A DNA stretch of 64,000 nt from Oscillospiraceae bacterium. Its GTDB lineage: Bacteria > Bacillota > Clostridia > Oscillospirales > Oscillospiraceae. A model generated the notes under the pieces. The model saw only the letters and a program-made list of their open reading frames with translations, was not told the DNA's origin and ran no database searches. A program made the position numbers and the translations under genes. The stretch covers positions 179,249 through 243,248 of the forward strand of contig JAETQF010000002.1 of NCBI GenBank assembly GCA_021770845.1, in the 5' to 3' direction. Shown one piece after another: positions 16,775-28,345 of the stretch (position 1 is its first letter; every line of letters begins with the position of its first letter).

Positions 16775-18436
16775 ATGCGTTCGGACAACGTGAAAAAAGG
16801 CGTGCCCACTGCCCCCAACCGCTCCCTGTTCTACGCCCTGGGCTATACCAGGGAGGAGCTGGAGCGGCCCCTCATCGGCGTGGTGTGCTCCTATAACGAG
16901 ATCGTCCCCGGCCACATGAACCTGGACAAGATCGCGGAGGCCGTCAAGGCGGGCGTGCGGGCCGCCGGGGGCACCCCCGTGGAGTTCCCCGCCATCGCCG
17001 TGTGCGACGGCATCGCCATGGGCCACGTGGGCATGAAGTACTCCCTGGTCACCCGGGATCTCATCGCCGACTCCACCGAGGCCATGGCCATGGCCCACCA
17101 GTTCGACGGGCTGGTGATGATCCCCAACTGCGACAAAAACGTGCCGGGGCTGCTGATGGCCGCCGCCCGGGTGAATATCCCTACCATCTTCTGCTCCGGC
17201 GGGCCCATGCTGGCGGGGCGGCTCAACGACGGGCGGCGCACCTGCCTGTCCCATATGTTTGAGGCGGTGGGGGGCTACTACGCCGGCAAGCTGGACGAGG
17301 CGGGGGTGGAGGAGTACGAGGAGAACGCCTGCCCCACCTGCGGCTCCTGCTCCGGTATGTATACCGCAAACTCCATGAACTGCCTCACCGAGGCCATCGG
17401 CATGGGGCTGAAGGGCAACGGCACCATCCCCGCCGTGTGGTCGGCCCGGCTGCGGCTGGCCAAGCACGCCGGGATGCAGATCATGGAGCTGGTGAAGCGG
17501 GACATCCGCCCCCGGGACATCATGACGGAGGCCGCCTTCCACAACGCCGAGACGGTGGACATGGCCCTGGGCTGCTCCACCAACACCATGCTCCACCTGC
17601 CCGCCATCGCCCACGAGTGCGGCATTGAGCTGGATCTGGACATGAGCAACGAGATCTCCTCCAAAACTCCAAACCTGTGCCACCTGGCTCCCGCCGGGGA
17701 CACCTACATGGAGGATCTGGAGGGCGCGGGGGGCGTCCACGCCGTCATGGCGGAGCTGAACAAGAAGGGCCTGCTGGACACGTCTGTCATGACCTGCACC
17801 GGCAAGACCCTGGCCGAGAACCTGGAGGGCGTGGTCAACCGGAACCCGGAACTGATCCGGCCCATCGACAACCCCTACTCCCCCGACGGCGGCATCGCCG
17901 TGCTCAAGGGCAACCTGGCTCCGGAGGGCTGTGTGGTGAAGCGCTCCGCCGTGGCCCCCGAGATGATGCGGCACGAGGGCCCCGCCCGGGTGTTCAACTC
18001 CGAGGAGGAGGCCATCGAGGCCATCTACGCCGGGAAGATCGTGTCAGGCGACGTGGTGGTGATCCGCTGCGAGGGCCCCAAGGGCGGGCCCGGGATGCGG
18101 GAGATGCTCAACCCCACCTCCGCCATCTGCGGCATGGGGCTGGGGGAGTCCGTGGCCCTGATCACCGACGGGCGGTTCTCCGGGGCCACCCGGGGGGCCT
18201 CCATCGGCCACGTCTGCCCCGAGGCCGCCCAGGGCGGGCCCATCGCCTTCGTGGAGGAGGGCGACCGGATCGCCATCGACATACCCGCCTGTAAAATCGA
18301 GCTGCTGGTGGACGAGGACACCCTGTCCAGGCGGCGCGCCGCCTGGACGTGCCCCGAGCCCAAAATCAAGACCGGCTACCTGGCCCGGTACGCCAAGCTG
18401 GTCACCTCCGCCGCCCGGGGGGCGGTGTTAGAGTAA
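16775..18436 (+). CDS. ilvD: Dihydroxy-acid dehydratase
   Basis: Iron-sulfur enzyme of branched-chain amino acid synthesis that dehydrates 2,3-dihydroxy acids to 2-keto acids. The 553-residue length is normal. Conserved blocks are [16 protein letters not shown], the cluster cysteine in [28 protein letters not shown], and the C-terminal [12 protein letters not shown] and [13 protein letters not shown]. The ATG at 16775 lies 8 bases after AAAGGAGA; a TTG two codons upstream is too close to that site. It stands alone, without other ilv genes nearby. Confidence 0.97.
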   Translation: MRSDNVKKGVPTAPNRSLFYALGYTREELERPLIGVVCSYNEIVPGHMNLDKIAEAVKAGVRAAGGTPVEFPAIAVCDGIAMGHVGMKYSLVTRDLIADSTEAMAMAHQFDGLVMIPNCDKNVPGLLMAAARVNIPTIFCSGGPMLAGRLNDGRRTCLSHMFEAVGGYYAGKLDEAGVEEYEENACPTCGSCSGMYTANSMNCLTEAIGMGLKGNGTIPAVWSARLRLAKHAGMQIMELVKRDIRPRDIMTEAAFHNAETVDMALGCSTNTMLHLPAIAHECGIELDLDMSNEISSKTPNLCHLAPAGDTYMEDLEGAGGVHAVMAELNKKGLLDTSVMTCTGKTLAENLEGVVNRNPELIRPIDNPYSPDGGIAVLKGNLAPEGCVVKRSAVAPEMMRHEGPARVFNSEEEAIEAIYAGKIVSGDVVVIRCEGPKGGPGMREMLNPTSAICGMGLGESVALITDGRFSGATRGASIGHVCPEAAQGGPIAFVEEGDRIAIDIPACKIELLVDEDTLSRRRAAWTCPEPKIKTGYLARYAKLVTSAARGAVLE

Positions 18437-18527
18437 TCCACTCCAATTCCCGCAGGGCGGCTTTCCCGGCCGCCTTGCGGGATTTGGCCGCGTTTTCCCG
18501 ATTTTTTAACGAATCGAGCTGATCGCT

Positions 18528-19910
18528 TTGAATATCATCATTGCCGGGGCGGGCAAGGTGGGCGGCACCGTGGCCGAGCACCTGTCCGGCGAGGGGCACA
18601 GCGTCACCATTCTGGACAAGACGGACGCCGTGCTGGAGCGGCTGTCCAACCAGCTGGACGTGATGTGCCTGAAGGGGAACTGCGCCTCCCGGGATCTGCT
18701 GCTGGAGGCGGGGGCCCGGGAGTGCGACGTGCTCATCGCCGCCACCGCCTCCGACGAGATCAACCTGCTGTGCTGCCACTGCGCCCACAACCTGGGGGTG
18801 CCCTACACGGTGGCCCGGGTGCGGGGCACGGAGTACGCCAACGATCTGGACACCTTGAAGCGGGATCTGGGCGTCACCATGCTCATCAACCCGGAGCTGG
18901 CCTCGGCGGTGGAGATCTCCCGGCTGCTGCGCTTCCCCTCCGCCGCCAACATCGACACCTTCGCCCGGGGCCGGGTGGAGCTCATCTCCTTCCACATCCA
19001 GGAGACGGACTTCCTGGCGGGCCGCTCCCTGGCCTCCCTGTCCTCCAAGATCCAGGATCTGCCCATCCTGTTCTGCGCCGTGGAGCGGGGGGACGACGTG
19101 TTCATCCCCAACGGCTCCACCGTCCTGGCCCGGGAGGATCGGGTGTACGTGGCGGGCACCCCCAACGGCGTCCACCAGTTCTTCAAGCTGCTGGGGCGGC
19201 AGACCCACCGGATCAAGGACGTGTTCATCATCGGCGGCGGCCGCATCGCCTTCTACCTGCTGGTGCAGCTGGAGCGGCTGGGCATGAGCTGCAAGGTGGT
19301 GGAGAAGGGGGACGACCGCTGCCGCCAGCTGGCGGAGGAGTTCCCCCACTCCCTGATCATCCACGGGGACGGCACCGACCCGGAGCTGCTGGAGGAGGAG
19401 CGCATGGCCGCCAGCGACGCCTTCATCGCCCTCACCGACCGGGACGAGGACAACCTGATCATCTCCCTCTACGCCCACCAGGCGGGGGTGTCCAAGGTGG
19501 TGGCCAAGTCCAACCGGCAGAACTATACCTCCATCGCCCACTCCGCCGGGGTGGAGTCGGTGGTGTCCCCCAAGCTCACCACCGCGGGGCAGATCCTGCG
19601 GATGGTGCGGGGCCTGCAAAACTCCAAGGGCAGCGCCATGATCGCCCTGTACCGCATCGCGGAGGGCCGGGCGGAGGCCATGGAGTTCGTGGCGGCCCCC
19701 ACCACCCAGCATTTAGGGGTGCCGCTGAAGGATCTGAAGCTGAAAAAGGGCGTGCTCATCGCCGTCATCGTCCGGGGGGCGAAGGTGATCATCCCCGAGG
19801 GCTCCACCACCCTGGAGAGCGGGGACAACGTCATCGTGGTGGCCCGGGACAGCGGCATCCTGGATCTCAACGACATCTACGAGGGCGGCGGCCTGCGGGC
19901 GGGGGGCTGA
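18528..19910 (+). CDS. trkA: Trk potassium uptake regulatory subunit
   Basis: Cytoplasmic nucleotide-binding subunit that gates the TrkH channel. The 460-residue protein has two RCK repeats: NAD-binding loops GAGKVGGTVAEHL (N-terminus) and GGGRIAFYLLVQL (near residue 235), each followed by a TrkA_C domain. The start is the TTG at 18528, which places the nucleotide-binding strand MNIIIAGAG at the N-terminus; the ribosome binding site is weak. It is 4 bases from trkH and co-transcribed. An inverted repeat at 18449-18481 lies between ilvD and this gene. Confidence 0.95.
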   Translation: MNIIIAGAGKVGGTVAEHLSGEGHSVTILDKTDAVLERLSNQLDVMCLKGNCASRDLLLEAGARECDVLIAATASDEINLLCCHCAHNLGVPYTVARVRGTEYANDLDTLKRDLGVTMLINPELASAVEISRLLRFPSAANIDTFARGRVELISFHIQETDFLAGRSLASLSSKIQDLPILFCAVERGDDVFIPNGSTVLAREDRVYVAGTPNGVHQFFKLLGRQTHRIKDVFIIGGGRIAFYLLVQLERLGMSCKVVEKGDDRCRQLAEEFPHSLIIHGDGTDPELLEEERMAASDAFIALTDRDEDNLIISLYAHQAGVSKVVAKSNRQNYTSIAHSAGVESVVSPKLTTAGQILRMVRGLQNSKGSAMIALYRIAEGRAEAMEFVAAPTTQHLGVPLKDLKLKKGVLIAVIVRGAKVIIPEGSTTLESGDNVIVVARDSGILDLNDIYEGGGLRAGG

Positions 19911-19914
19911 GGGC

Positions 19915-21354
19915 ATGAACTTCAAACTGGTGCTGCGCATCACCGGCTTTACCCTGCTCATCGAGGCGGCGGCCATGCTGCTGCCCATGGGGGTGGCCCT
20001 GATCTACGGGGAGAGCCCCATCCCCTTTCTGTCCTCCATCCTGATCATTCTGGCGGCGGCCTGCGTGCCCGTGTTCCTCCTCAAGCCCAAGAAGGACTTT
20101 TTCGCCCGGGAGGGCTTTTTCACCGTGGGCCTGATCTGGGTGCTGTTCGGGGCCTTCGGGGCGCTGCCCTTCTGGTTCTCCGGGCAGTTCGGGCCCTATG
20201 TGGACTGCTTCTTTGAGACCATCTCCGGCTTCACCACCACCGGGGCCACCATTTTGACCGAGATCGAGGGCCTTCCCATGGGCCTGCTGTTCTGGCGCTC
20301 CTTTACCCATTGGCTGGGGGGGATGGGGGTGCTGGTGCTCACCGCCGCCCTGCTGCCCTTTTTGGGCATCAGCTCCAACTTCCTCATCCGGGCGGAGAGC
20401 CCCGGGCCGGTGAAAAGCAAGCTGCTGCCCCGGGCCTCCCAGTCCTCCAAGATCTTGTACGCCATCTATCTGGCCCTGACGGTGCTGGAGACGCTGCTGC
20501 TCCGCATAGCGGGGCTGAACTGGTACGACGCGGTGACCCACGCCATGTCCACCGCCGGCACTGGCGGCTTTTCCCGCATGAATTCCTCGGTGGGGGCCTT
20601 CGGCAGCCCGGCGGTGGAGATCATCATCACCGTCTTTATGCTGCTGTTCTCGGTGAACTTCGCCGTCTACTTCCTGATTCTCACGGGGAAGGCCAAGCAG
20701 GCCCTGAAAAGCGACGAGCTGCGGTTCTTTCTCATTATGGTGGCGGTGTCCACCGCCGCCATCGCCTGGAACATCCGGGACATCTACAACGGCGTGGGGG
20801 AGTGCGTGCGGTACGCCGCCTTCCAGGTGGCGTCCATCGTGTCCACCACCGGCTTTTCCTCCGCCAACTACGACCTGTGGCCCGAGTTCTCCAAAATGCT
20901 GCTGGTGGTGCTCACCCTCATCGGGGCCTGCGCCGGCTCCACCGGCGGCGGCATCAAGTGCAGCCGGATCCTGATCCTCATCCGCTCCGCCGCCCGGGAG
21001 GTGCGTTCCATCATCCATCCCCGGGCCGTGTCGGTGGTGCGGCTGGACGGCGCGCCCCTGCCCGAGGCCACCCTCCACACCACCCAGTGTTACTTCATCA
21101 TCAACCTGTTCCTGGTGTTCGGCATGGCCATCGTGGTGGGGCTGGACAACTTCTCCTTCGGCACCACCCTCACCGCCGTCATCACCTGCATCAGCAATGT
21201 GGGGCCGGGGCTGGAAATGGTGGGCCCGGCGGGGAATTTCGCCGCCTTTTCTGTGCTGAGCAAGCTGGTGCTGTCCTTCCTGATGGTGCTGGGGCGGCTG
21301 GAGATGTTCCCTATCCTGGTGCTGTTCAGCCGGAGCGCCTGGAAGCGTTCCTGA
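19915..21354 (+). CDS. trkH: Trk potassium uptake channel subunit
   Basis: Membrane potassium channel, 479 residues, with four membrane-pore-membrane repeats. Selectivity-filter-like segments are visible (SGFTTTGATI near residue 105, STAGTGGFS near residue 220, STTGFSSANY near residue 312, SNVGPGLEMVGP near residue 430). Works with TrkA, encoded 4 bases upstream. A hairpin terminator follows. Confidence 0.95.
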   Translation: MNFKLVLRITGFTLLIEAAAMLLPMGVALIYGESPIPFLSSILIILAAACVPVFLLKPKKDFFAREGFFTVGLIWVLFGAFGALPFWFSGQFGPYVDCFFETISGFTTTGATILTEIEGLPMGLLFWRSFTHWLGGMGVLVLTAALLPFLGISSNFLIRAESPGPVKSKLLPRASQSSKILYAIYLALTVLETLLLRIAGLNWYDAVTHAMSTAGTGGFSRMNSSVGAFGSPAVEIIITVFMLLFSVNFAVYFLILTGKAKQALKSDELRFFLIMVAVSTAAIAWNIRDIYNGVGECVRYAAFQVASIVSTTGFSSANYDLWPEFSKMLLVVLTLIGACAGSTGGGIKCSRILILIRSAAREVRSIIHPRAVSVVRLDGAPLPEATLHTTQCYFIINLFLVFGMAIVVGLDNFSFGTTLTAVITCISNVGPGLEMVGPAGNFAAFSVLSKLVLSFLMVLGRLEMFPILVLFSRSAWKRS

Positions 21355-21386
21355 GGGGATTGTGAAAAAAATATCGTTCTTTTGTA

Positions 21387-21426
21387 TGCGCCTTTTCGCT
21401 TTTTGGCTGAAAAGGCGCATTTTTAT
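21387..21426 (+). terminator. Terminator after trkAH
   Basis: An 11-bp stem (TGCGCCTTTTC, 21387-21397, with its complement ending at 21419) is followed by TTTTTA. Confidence 0.85.
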
Positions 21427-21427
21427 C

Positions 21428-21456
21428 TTGCAAAACGCATCCAGCTTGTGTAAAAT
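21428..21456 (+). promoter_or_regulatory. hppA promoter
   Basis: TTGCAA (21428-21433) and TAAAAT (21451-21456) are 17 bases apart, immediately after the trkH terminator. Confidence 0.7.
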
Positions 21457-21507
21457 ATGGAATAGAACGATGCCGCCGCCGGCGGCCAAGAGAGGAGCAA
21501 TGCCGTT

Positions 21508-23619
<2,112 letters not shown>

Positions 23620-23647
23620 TTTCATTGGGAAAGGATCCTCCATTGCT

Positions 23648-24853
23648 ATGAAGTACGACTTTACCTCCATCCTGGATCGCCACGGCCGGGACGCCATCGC
23701 CCTGGACGGCATCGGCCAGCCCGGCCGCCCCGGCGCCCCCCGGGAGGGCTTCGACGCCATCCCCATGTGGGTGGCGGACATGAACTTCCCCACCTTCCCC
23801 GGCATACCCGCCGCCATGATAGAGCGGGCCCAACACCCCGCCTTCGGCTACTTCTCCCCCACGGACGGGTACTATGACGCCATTATCCGCTGGCAGTGGG
23901 CGCGCAACGGGGTGACGGAACTGAAGCGGGAGCACATCGGGTATGAGAACGGCGTGCTGGGCGGGGTGATCTCCGCGCTGAACGTGCTGTGCTCCAGGGG
24001 GGACAGCGTGCTGCTCCACTCCCCCACCTATATCGGCTTCACCCACGCCCTCACCGACAACGGCTATCATATCGTCCACAGCCCTCTGGTACTGGACGGG
24101 GACAACCTGTGGCGGATGGACTTCGACGACATGGAGCGGAAGATCGTGGAGCACCACATCCACGCCGCCGTGTTCTGCTCCCCCCACAACCCCTGCGGCC
24201 GGGTGTGGGAGCGGTGGGAGCTGGAGCGGGCCATGGAGCTGTTCCGCAAGCACGACGTGTACGTGGTGTCCGACGAGATCTGGTCGGATCTGACCCTGGA
24301 GGGATACAAGCACATCCCCACCCAGAGCGTCAGCGACGACGCCCGGCAGCGCACCGTGGCCCTGTACGCCCCCTCCAAGACCTTCAATTTAGCGGGGCTG
24401 GTGGGCAGCTACCACGTCATCTATAACCCCTGGCTCCGGGAGCGGGTGGACAAGGAATCCTCCCTGTGCCACTACAACGAGATGAACGTGCTGTCCATGC
24501 ACGCCCTCACCGCCGCCTACTCCCCAGAGGGGCAGGCGTGGCTGGACGAGCTGCGGCAGGTGCTGACGGGCAATGTGGACTTTGCCTGCCAGTATATCGC
24601 CAAGCACTTCCAGGGCGTAAAGGTGTCCAAGCCCCAGGGCACCTATATGCTGTTCCTGGACTGCACCGACTGGTGCGCCGCCCACGGCAAAACCATCGAT
24701 GAGCTGGAGCGGATGGGCTGGGACGTGGGGGTGGCCTGGCAGGACGGGCGGATGTTCCACGGCCCCTGTCACATCCGAGTAAACCTGGCCCTGCCCCTCT
24801 CCCGGGTGGAGGAGGCGTTCCGCCGGCTGGATCAGTACGTGTTCAACGCCTGA
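23648..24853 (+). CDS. PatB/MalY-type C-S lyase aminotransferase
   Basis: A 401-residue PLP-dependent fold type I enzyme of the MalY/PatB group (cystathionine beta-lyase and aminotransferase activities). Diagnostic features are FDAIPMWVADMNFPTFPGIP near the N-terminus, SPHNPCGRVW, the cofactor-binding SDEIWSDL, and the Schiff-base lysine in APSKTFNLAGL. It probably cleaves cystathionine or cysteine conjugates; the exact substrate is not decidable. The ATG at 23648 follows GAAAGGATCCTCCATTGCT. It ends in a bidirectional terminator. Confidence 0.92.
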   Translation: MKYDFTSILDRHGRDAIALDGIGQPGRPGAPREGFDAIPMWVADMNFPTFPGIPAAMIERAQHPAFGYFSPTDGYYDAIIRWQWARNGVTELKREHIGYENGVLGGVISALNVLCSRGDSVLLHSPTYIGFTHALTDNGYHIVHSPLVLDGDNLWRMDFDDMERKIVEHHIHAAVFCSPHNPCGRVWERWELERAMELFRKHDVYVVSDEIWSDLTLEGYKHIPTQSVSDDARQRTVALYAPSKTFNLAGLVGSYHVIYNPWLRERVDKESSLCHYNEMNVLSMHALTAAYSPEGQAWLDELRQVLTGNVDFACQYIAKHFQGVKVSKPQGTYMLFLDCTDWCAAHGKTIDELERMGWDVGVAWQDGRMFHGPCHIRVNLALPLSRVEEAFRRLDQYVFNA

Positions 24854-24859
24854 CAGATA

Positions 24860-24896
24860 AAAACCAGCCGTCCGCGGTGCGGACGGCTGGTTTTTT
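24860..24896. terminator. Bidirectional terminator
   Basis: A 14-bp stem (AACCAGCCGTCCGC with its complement, GGT loop) has AAAA before and TTTTTT after. It separates the convergent PatB-type lyase and thioesterase genes. Confidence 0.9.
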
Positions 24897-25287
24897 ACGC
24901 CTTGCCCTTGGCCTGGGCCCGGGCCACAAACTTCTCGGGCTTGATGATAAACCGCTCATGGGTTCCTCCGCCGATCTGCTCCCGCTCGTCGTAGGCGGCC
25001 ACGGCGAAGGTGAGCTTCCGGCCCTCCACCGCCGTCAGCTCCGCCTCCGCCCACACCTTCAGGCCGATGGGGGTGGCGGCGTCGTGGGTCACGTCCAGCC
25101 GGGTGCCCACCGTGCCCTCGTCTGCCGACAGGGCCGCCTGCACCGCGTTGACGGCGGCGTTTTCCATCAGGGCGATCATGTACGGCGTGGCGAACACGGG
25201 CACCAGCCCGGAGCCCACCGCCTGGGCGGTGTTTTCCGGCGTGACGGTGGTTTCGGCGCGGCCCTTCAGGCCGATGTTCAGTTCCAT
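24895..25287 (-). CDS. FlK-like hotdog thioesterase
   Basis: A 130-residue single-hotdog acyl-CoA thioesterase of the fluoroacetyl-CoA thioesterase (FlK) family. Thr34, Glu42 and His68 keep the spacing of the FlK catalytic Thr42/Glu50/His76 triad (ATPYMIALMENAA, DVTHDAATPIG). In gut Clostridia this family is not expected to act on fluoroacetate; a housekeeping acyl-CoA is more likely. The ATG at 25287 follows TTGGAGGAATTGTA. A likely promoter is TTGCCG/TAAACT at 25318-25346 on the minus strand. Confidence 0.88.
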   Translation of the reverse strand: MELNIGLKGRAETTVTPENTAQAVGSGLVPVFATPYMIALMENAAVNAVQAALSADEGTVGTRLDVTHDAATPIGLKVWAEAELTAVEGRKLTFAVAAYDEREQIGGGTHERFIIKPEKFVARAQAKGKA

Positions 25288-25317
25288 TACAATTCCTCCA
25301 ATCCTTGGGTTGAAGAT

Positions 25318-25346
25318 AGTTTATACCATTTTCCCCGTTCCGGCAA
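25318..25346 (-). promoter_or_regulatory. Thioesterase gene promoter
   Basis: On the minus strand TTGCCG (25341-25346) and TAAACT (25318-25323) are 17 bases apart, about 30 bases upstream of the start codon. Confidence 0.5.
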
Positions 25347-25370
25347 CCCAAAAATGGGGGACAGCGCCTA

Positions 25371-25466
25371 TTTCCATTCCACCCCGGCCATGCTATAATA
25401 TTGACAAACGCCGTGTGATACACGGCGGCCCGCAAGCCGCTTGGCGGCTTGCGGCTGTGCTATAAT
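25371..25466 (+). promoter_or_regulatory. Tandem extended -10 promoters with operators for the MATE gene
   Basis: Two copies of TGCTATAAT occur at 25391-25399 and 25458-25466. Between them lie the perfect inverted repeat CCGTGT-GAT-ACACGG (25411-25425) and an 11-bp hairpin (CCGCAAGCCGC, 25430-25440, with 25444-25454). The first promoter has TTTCCA at 25371 with 17-base spacing; the second relies on its TGC extension. The inverted repeat just downstream of the first -10 is placed like a repressor operator. Confidence 0.55.
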
Positions 25467-25506
25467 GGAGAAAACAAAGCTTGCTGGAAGCAGTCGAGGT
25501 GCAGCG

Positions 25507-26895
25507 ATGGAACACACCGAAAAATCAACCCTGTTTGAAACCATGCCCATCCCCCGGGCGGTGCTGACCCTGGCCGTGCCCACGGTGATCAGCTGCCTTG
25601 TGGCCATTTTTTACAGCATGGCGGATACCTACTTCGTGGGACTGCTCAACGATCCCATCCAGACCTCCGCCGTCACCCTGGCCGCGCCGGTGCTGCTGGC
25701 CTTCAACGCGGTGAATAACCTGTTCGGCATAGGCTCGTCCAGCCTCATGAGCCGCGCCCTGGGGGCGAAGGACTACGCCACCGTGCGGAAAACCTCCGCG
25801 GTGGGCCTCTACTGCGCCCTGGCCAGCGGACTGATGTTCTCCCTGCTGGTGACCGTGTTCCGGGGCCCCCTGCTGGTGGTGCTGGGGGCGGACGCCGCCA
25901 CCAACGCCGCCACCGGAGACTACCTGTTCTGGACGGCGGCCTGCGGCGCGCCCCCCGCCATCCTCAACGTGGTGATGGCCTATCTGGTGCGCTCCGAGGG
26001 GGCCTCCCTCCACGCCAGCGTGGGCACCATGAGCGGCTGCCTGCTGAATATCGTGCTGGATCCCATCTTTATCCTCCCCTGGGGCCTGGGCATGGGGGCG
26101 GCGGGGGCGGGCTGCGCCACCTTTTTGTCCAACTGCGCCGCCTGCGGGTATTATCTGGTGCTGCTGGCCGTGCGGAGGGGCAAGACCTGCCTGTCCATCA
26201 ACCCCGCCCTTCTGCCCCACAGCGGCAGGATTCTGACGGGGATCTGCGCCGTGGGGGTGCCCGCCGCCATCCAGAACCTGCTGAATGTGACGGGCATGAC
26301 GGTGCTGAACAACTTCACCGCCGCCGCGGCGGGCCCCGACGCCGTGGCCGCCATGGGCATCGCCTACAAGGTCAACATGATCCCCATGCAGATTGTCTTT
26401 GGCCTGTCCCAGGGGATCATGCCCCTGATCAGCTACAACTACGCCAGCGGCAACGTAAACCGGATGAAGGACACCCTGATCTTCAACGTCAAAATCGCCG
26501 GCGCCTTCCTCCTGGCCATCACCGCGGTATACTACGCCGGGGCGTCGCCCATTGTGGGCCTGTTTATCGACAACGAGGCGGTGGTGGGCTACGGCGCCCG
26601 GTTCCTCCGGGGGATGTGCCTGGCCCTGCCCCTGCTGGCCCTGGACTTTCTGGCGGTGGGCGTGTTCGAGTCCTGCGGCCTGGGGCGGTACTCCCTGCTC
26701 TTTGCCGTGCTGCGCAAGATCGTGCTGGAGATCCCCGCGCTGTTCCTGCTGAACCGCCTGTTCCCCCTGTACGGCCTGGCCTACGCCCAGTTCCTGGCCG
26801 AGTCGGTGCTGGCCGCGGCGGCGGTGGTGATTCTGGTGCGGCTGTTCCGCCGGATGTACACCGAGGGCACGCCGCTGACCTTCGGGCGGCGGTGA
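25507..26895 (+). CDS. MATE-family efflux transporter
   Basis: A 462-residue cation-coupled drug or metabolite exporter with twelve predicted membrane segments. Conserved MATE features are the N-terminal PIPRAVLTLAVPTVISCLVAIFYSMADTYFVG-type region and GFGLGQGIMPLISYNYASG-like block (VFGLSQGIMPLISYNY) near residue 300. The ATG at 25507 follows GAGGTGCAGCG; an upstream ATG at 25465 overlaps the promoter -10. The substrate is unknown. Confidence 0.93.
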   Translation: MEHTEKSTLFETMPIPRAVLTLAVPTVISCLVAIFYSMADTYFVGLLNDPIQTSAVTLAAPVLLAFNAVNNLFGIGSSSLMSRALGAKDYATVRKTSAVGLYCALASGLMFSLLVTVFRGPLLVVLGADAATNAATGDYLFWTAACGAPPAILNVVMAYLVRSEGASLHASVGTMSGCLLNIVLDPIFILPWGLGMGAAGAGCATFLSNCAACGYYLVLLAVRRGKTCLSINPALLPHSGRILTGICAVGVPAAIQNLLNVTGMTVLNNFTAAAAGPDAVAAMGIAYKVNMIPMQIVFGLSQGIMPLISYNYASGNVNRMKDTLIFNVKIAGAFLLAITAVYYAGASPIVGLFIDNEAVVGYGARFLRGMCLALPLLALDFLAVGVFESCGLGRYSLLFAVLRKIVLEIPALFLLNRLFPLYGLAYAQFLAESVLAAAAVVILVRLFRRMYTEGTPLTFGRR

Positions 26896-26984
26896 GCCGG
26901 GGCGTCCCCACAAATTTTTCCGGATCCCCTTTCCCACGGGCCCTTTTCTGCCGATAAATATGGTGTAGGCTGTAAGGAAAGGGG

Positions 26985-27755
26985 GTGTCCCGGTTGAGTA
27001 CCGCGCCAATATCCGCCATTACCCGCGAGGATCAGGTGACCATCGGCCAGCAGGAGGAGGACTATTTCGGCTACTCCAGCCCGCTGGCCCAGTCCATGAA
27101 GAAGCAGCGGGAGGAGGAGGGCCCCACCCTGTCGGAGCTGCTCCGGGACGCCCGGGAGAAGGCGGACGCCCATCAAAAGGAGCTTGACAAGCTGAAGAAG
27201 GTCACCCCCCGGTACGGGGACGCGCCGCTGGAGGCCTACGCCCGGATCAGCCGGGCCCGCACCCCGGCCCAGGCGGGCTCCGCCGCGGGGTACGCCCGCC
27301 GCCGGGCCATGCAGCTCAAGGCCGCCCTGCGCACCGACCCGGAGCACGCCGACCAGATCAAGGCCGCCGCCGGGCAGCTGGAGAAGGCGGTGGGCCGGGC
27401 CAACCGGAAGAAGCTGGAGCTGAACCGGGAGCAGCTGTCCCGGGCGCGGATGAAGCGCATGGTGAAGGAGAACCGCCGCCGGGAGGAGCAGCGCATCCGC
27501 CAGGAGCTTCGCAAGAGCCAGACCATGCGGGCCATCCGGGAGTCGGGCTACTTCAAGGAGACGGAGATCGCCAACCGTCAGGCGGATCAGCTCACCGCCA
27601 CCAAAATGGAGCTGAAGGCCCAGGCGGAGCAGCTGGGCGCGGTGTCCCAGCGGGACATCGACGCCGCCATTCAGGGGTACTCCGAGGGCACCCAGCTGGC
27701 CACCGTGGACGTGGACGCCCCCATGCAGTTCCCCCAGGTGGACGTGCAGGCATAG
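26985..27755 (+). CDS. Charged coiled-coil protein, unknown
   Basis: A 256-residue soluble protein with no recognised domain. It has an acidic N-terminus (EDQVTIGQQEEDYFGYSSPL), then long Arg/Lys/Glu-rich helices at about residues 35-70 and 120-205 that should form coiled coils. A GTG at 26985 or a TTG at 26994 could be the start; both follow AAGGAAAGGGGG. No signal peptide or membrane segment is seen. It stands alone before a bidirectional terminator. Confidence 0.75.
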   Translation: MSRLSTAPISAITREDQVTIGQQEEDYFGYSSPLAQSMKKQREEEGPTLSELLRDAREKADAHQKELDKLKKVTPRYGDAPLEAYARISRARTPAQAGSAAGYARRRAMQLKAALRTDPEHADQIKAAAGQLEKAVGRANRKKLELNREQLSRARMKRMVKENRRREEQRIRQELRKSQTMRAIRESGYFKETEIANRQADQLTATKMELKAQAEQLGAVSQRDIDAAIQGYSEGTQLATVDVDAPMQFPQVDVQA

Positions 27756-27766
27756 ATGATTTGTTT

Positions 27767-27805
27767 GAAAAGAGGGTCTGCCGCGATGCGGCAGACCCTC
27801 TTTTT
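27767..27805. terminator. Bidirectional terminator
   Basis: A perfect 14-bp stem (AGAGGGTCTGCCGC, 27771-27784, with 27788-27801, GAT loop) has AAA before and TTTT after. It serves the coiled-coil gene and the minus-strand acetyltransferase. Confidence 0.9.
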
Positions 27806-28272
27806 CACCGCCTTACCATGAGCTTTGATCCATATTCGTCCTCGCCATCGTCAGCAAAGCCGTTGGACAGCCAAAACCTCCGGGAATCCTCTTTCGTGTA
27901 GTTCAAGGCGTAATAGGCCGCGCCATCCGCTTTTGTATAAGCGGCCAGCGTCTCAAAGCAGGCATGGCCCGTGCCGCCGCCACGGTGCTCCGGGAACACC
28001 CAGAAGTCCAGGAGAAAGCACTTGCCGTCCTCGCTCTTGAAGGTGCAGTACTGGCAGGCCCCGATGCGGACGCCGTCCCGGACAAAGTAGATCATGTGGA
28101 GCCGGTCGGGCTCCCGCCTCATCAGCGCCTCGATGTGGCCCCGGTATTCTGAGCCGGAAAAATATGCCCGTTCCTCGTCGCCGGCGATGATCCCGTCGTC
28201 CACCAGATACTGAAACTGGATGGCCCAGAACTGGCCGGCCCGCTCCGCGGGGATTTCCTCAATCGTGATCAT
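27805..28272 (-). CDS. GNAT-family acetyltransferase
   Basis: A 155-residue acetyltransferase. The acetyl-CoA site is in FLLDFWVFPEHRGGGTGHACFETL (loop RGGGTG) near residue 95, followed by DGAAYYALNYTKEDSRRFWLSNGF, the typical beta5-alpha4 end. The ATG at 28272 follows AAGGAGTGCCGCC. It probably has its own transcript or follows the ABC genes downstream of 28346 loosely. Substrate unknown. Confidence 0.88.
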   Translation of the reverse strand: MITIEEIPAERAGQFWAIQFQYLVDDGIIAGDEERAYFSGSEYRGHIEALMRREPDRLHMIYFVRDGVRIGACQYCTFKSEDGKCFLLDFWVFPEHRGGGTGHACFETLAAYTKADGAAYYALNYTKEDSRRFWLSNGFADDGEDEYGSKLMVRR

Positions 28273-28345
28273 GGCGGCACTCCTTGCAAAGGGCGGTGAA
28301 CGCCCGGAAAATTTTTGCTGTGGCCGTCTCTCAGGGGGAATGGGC

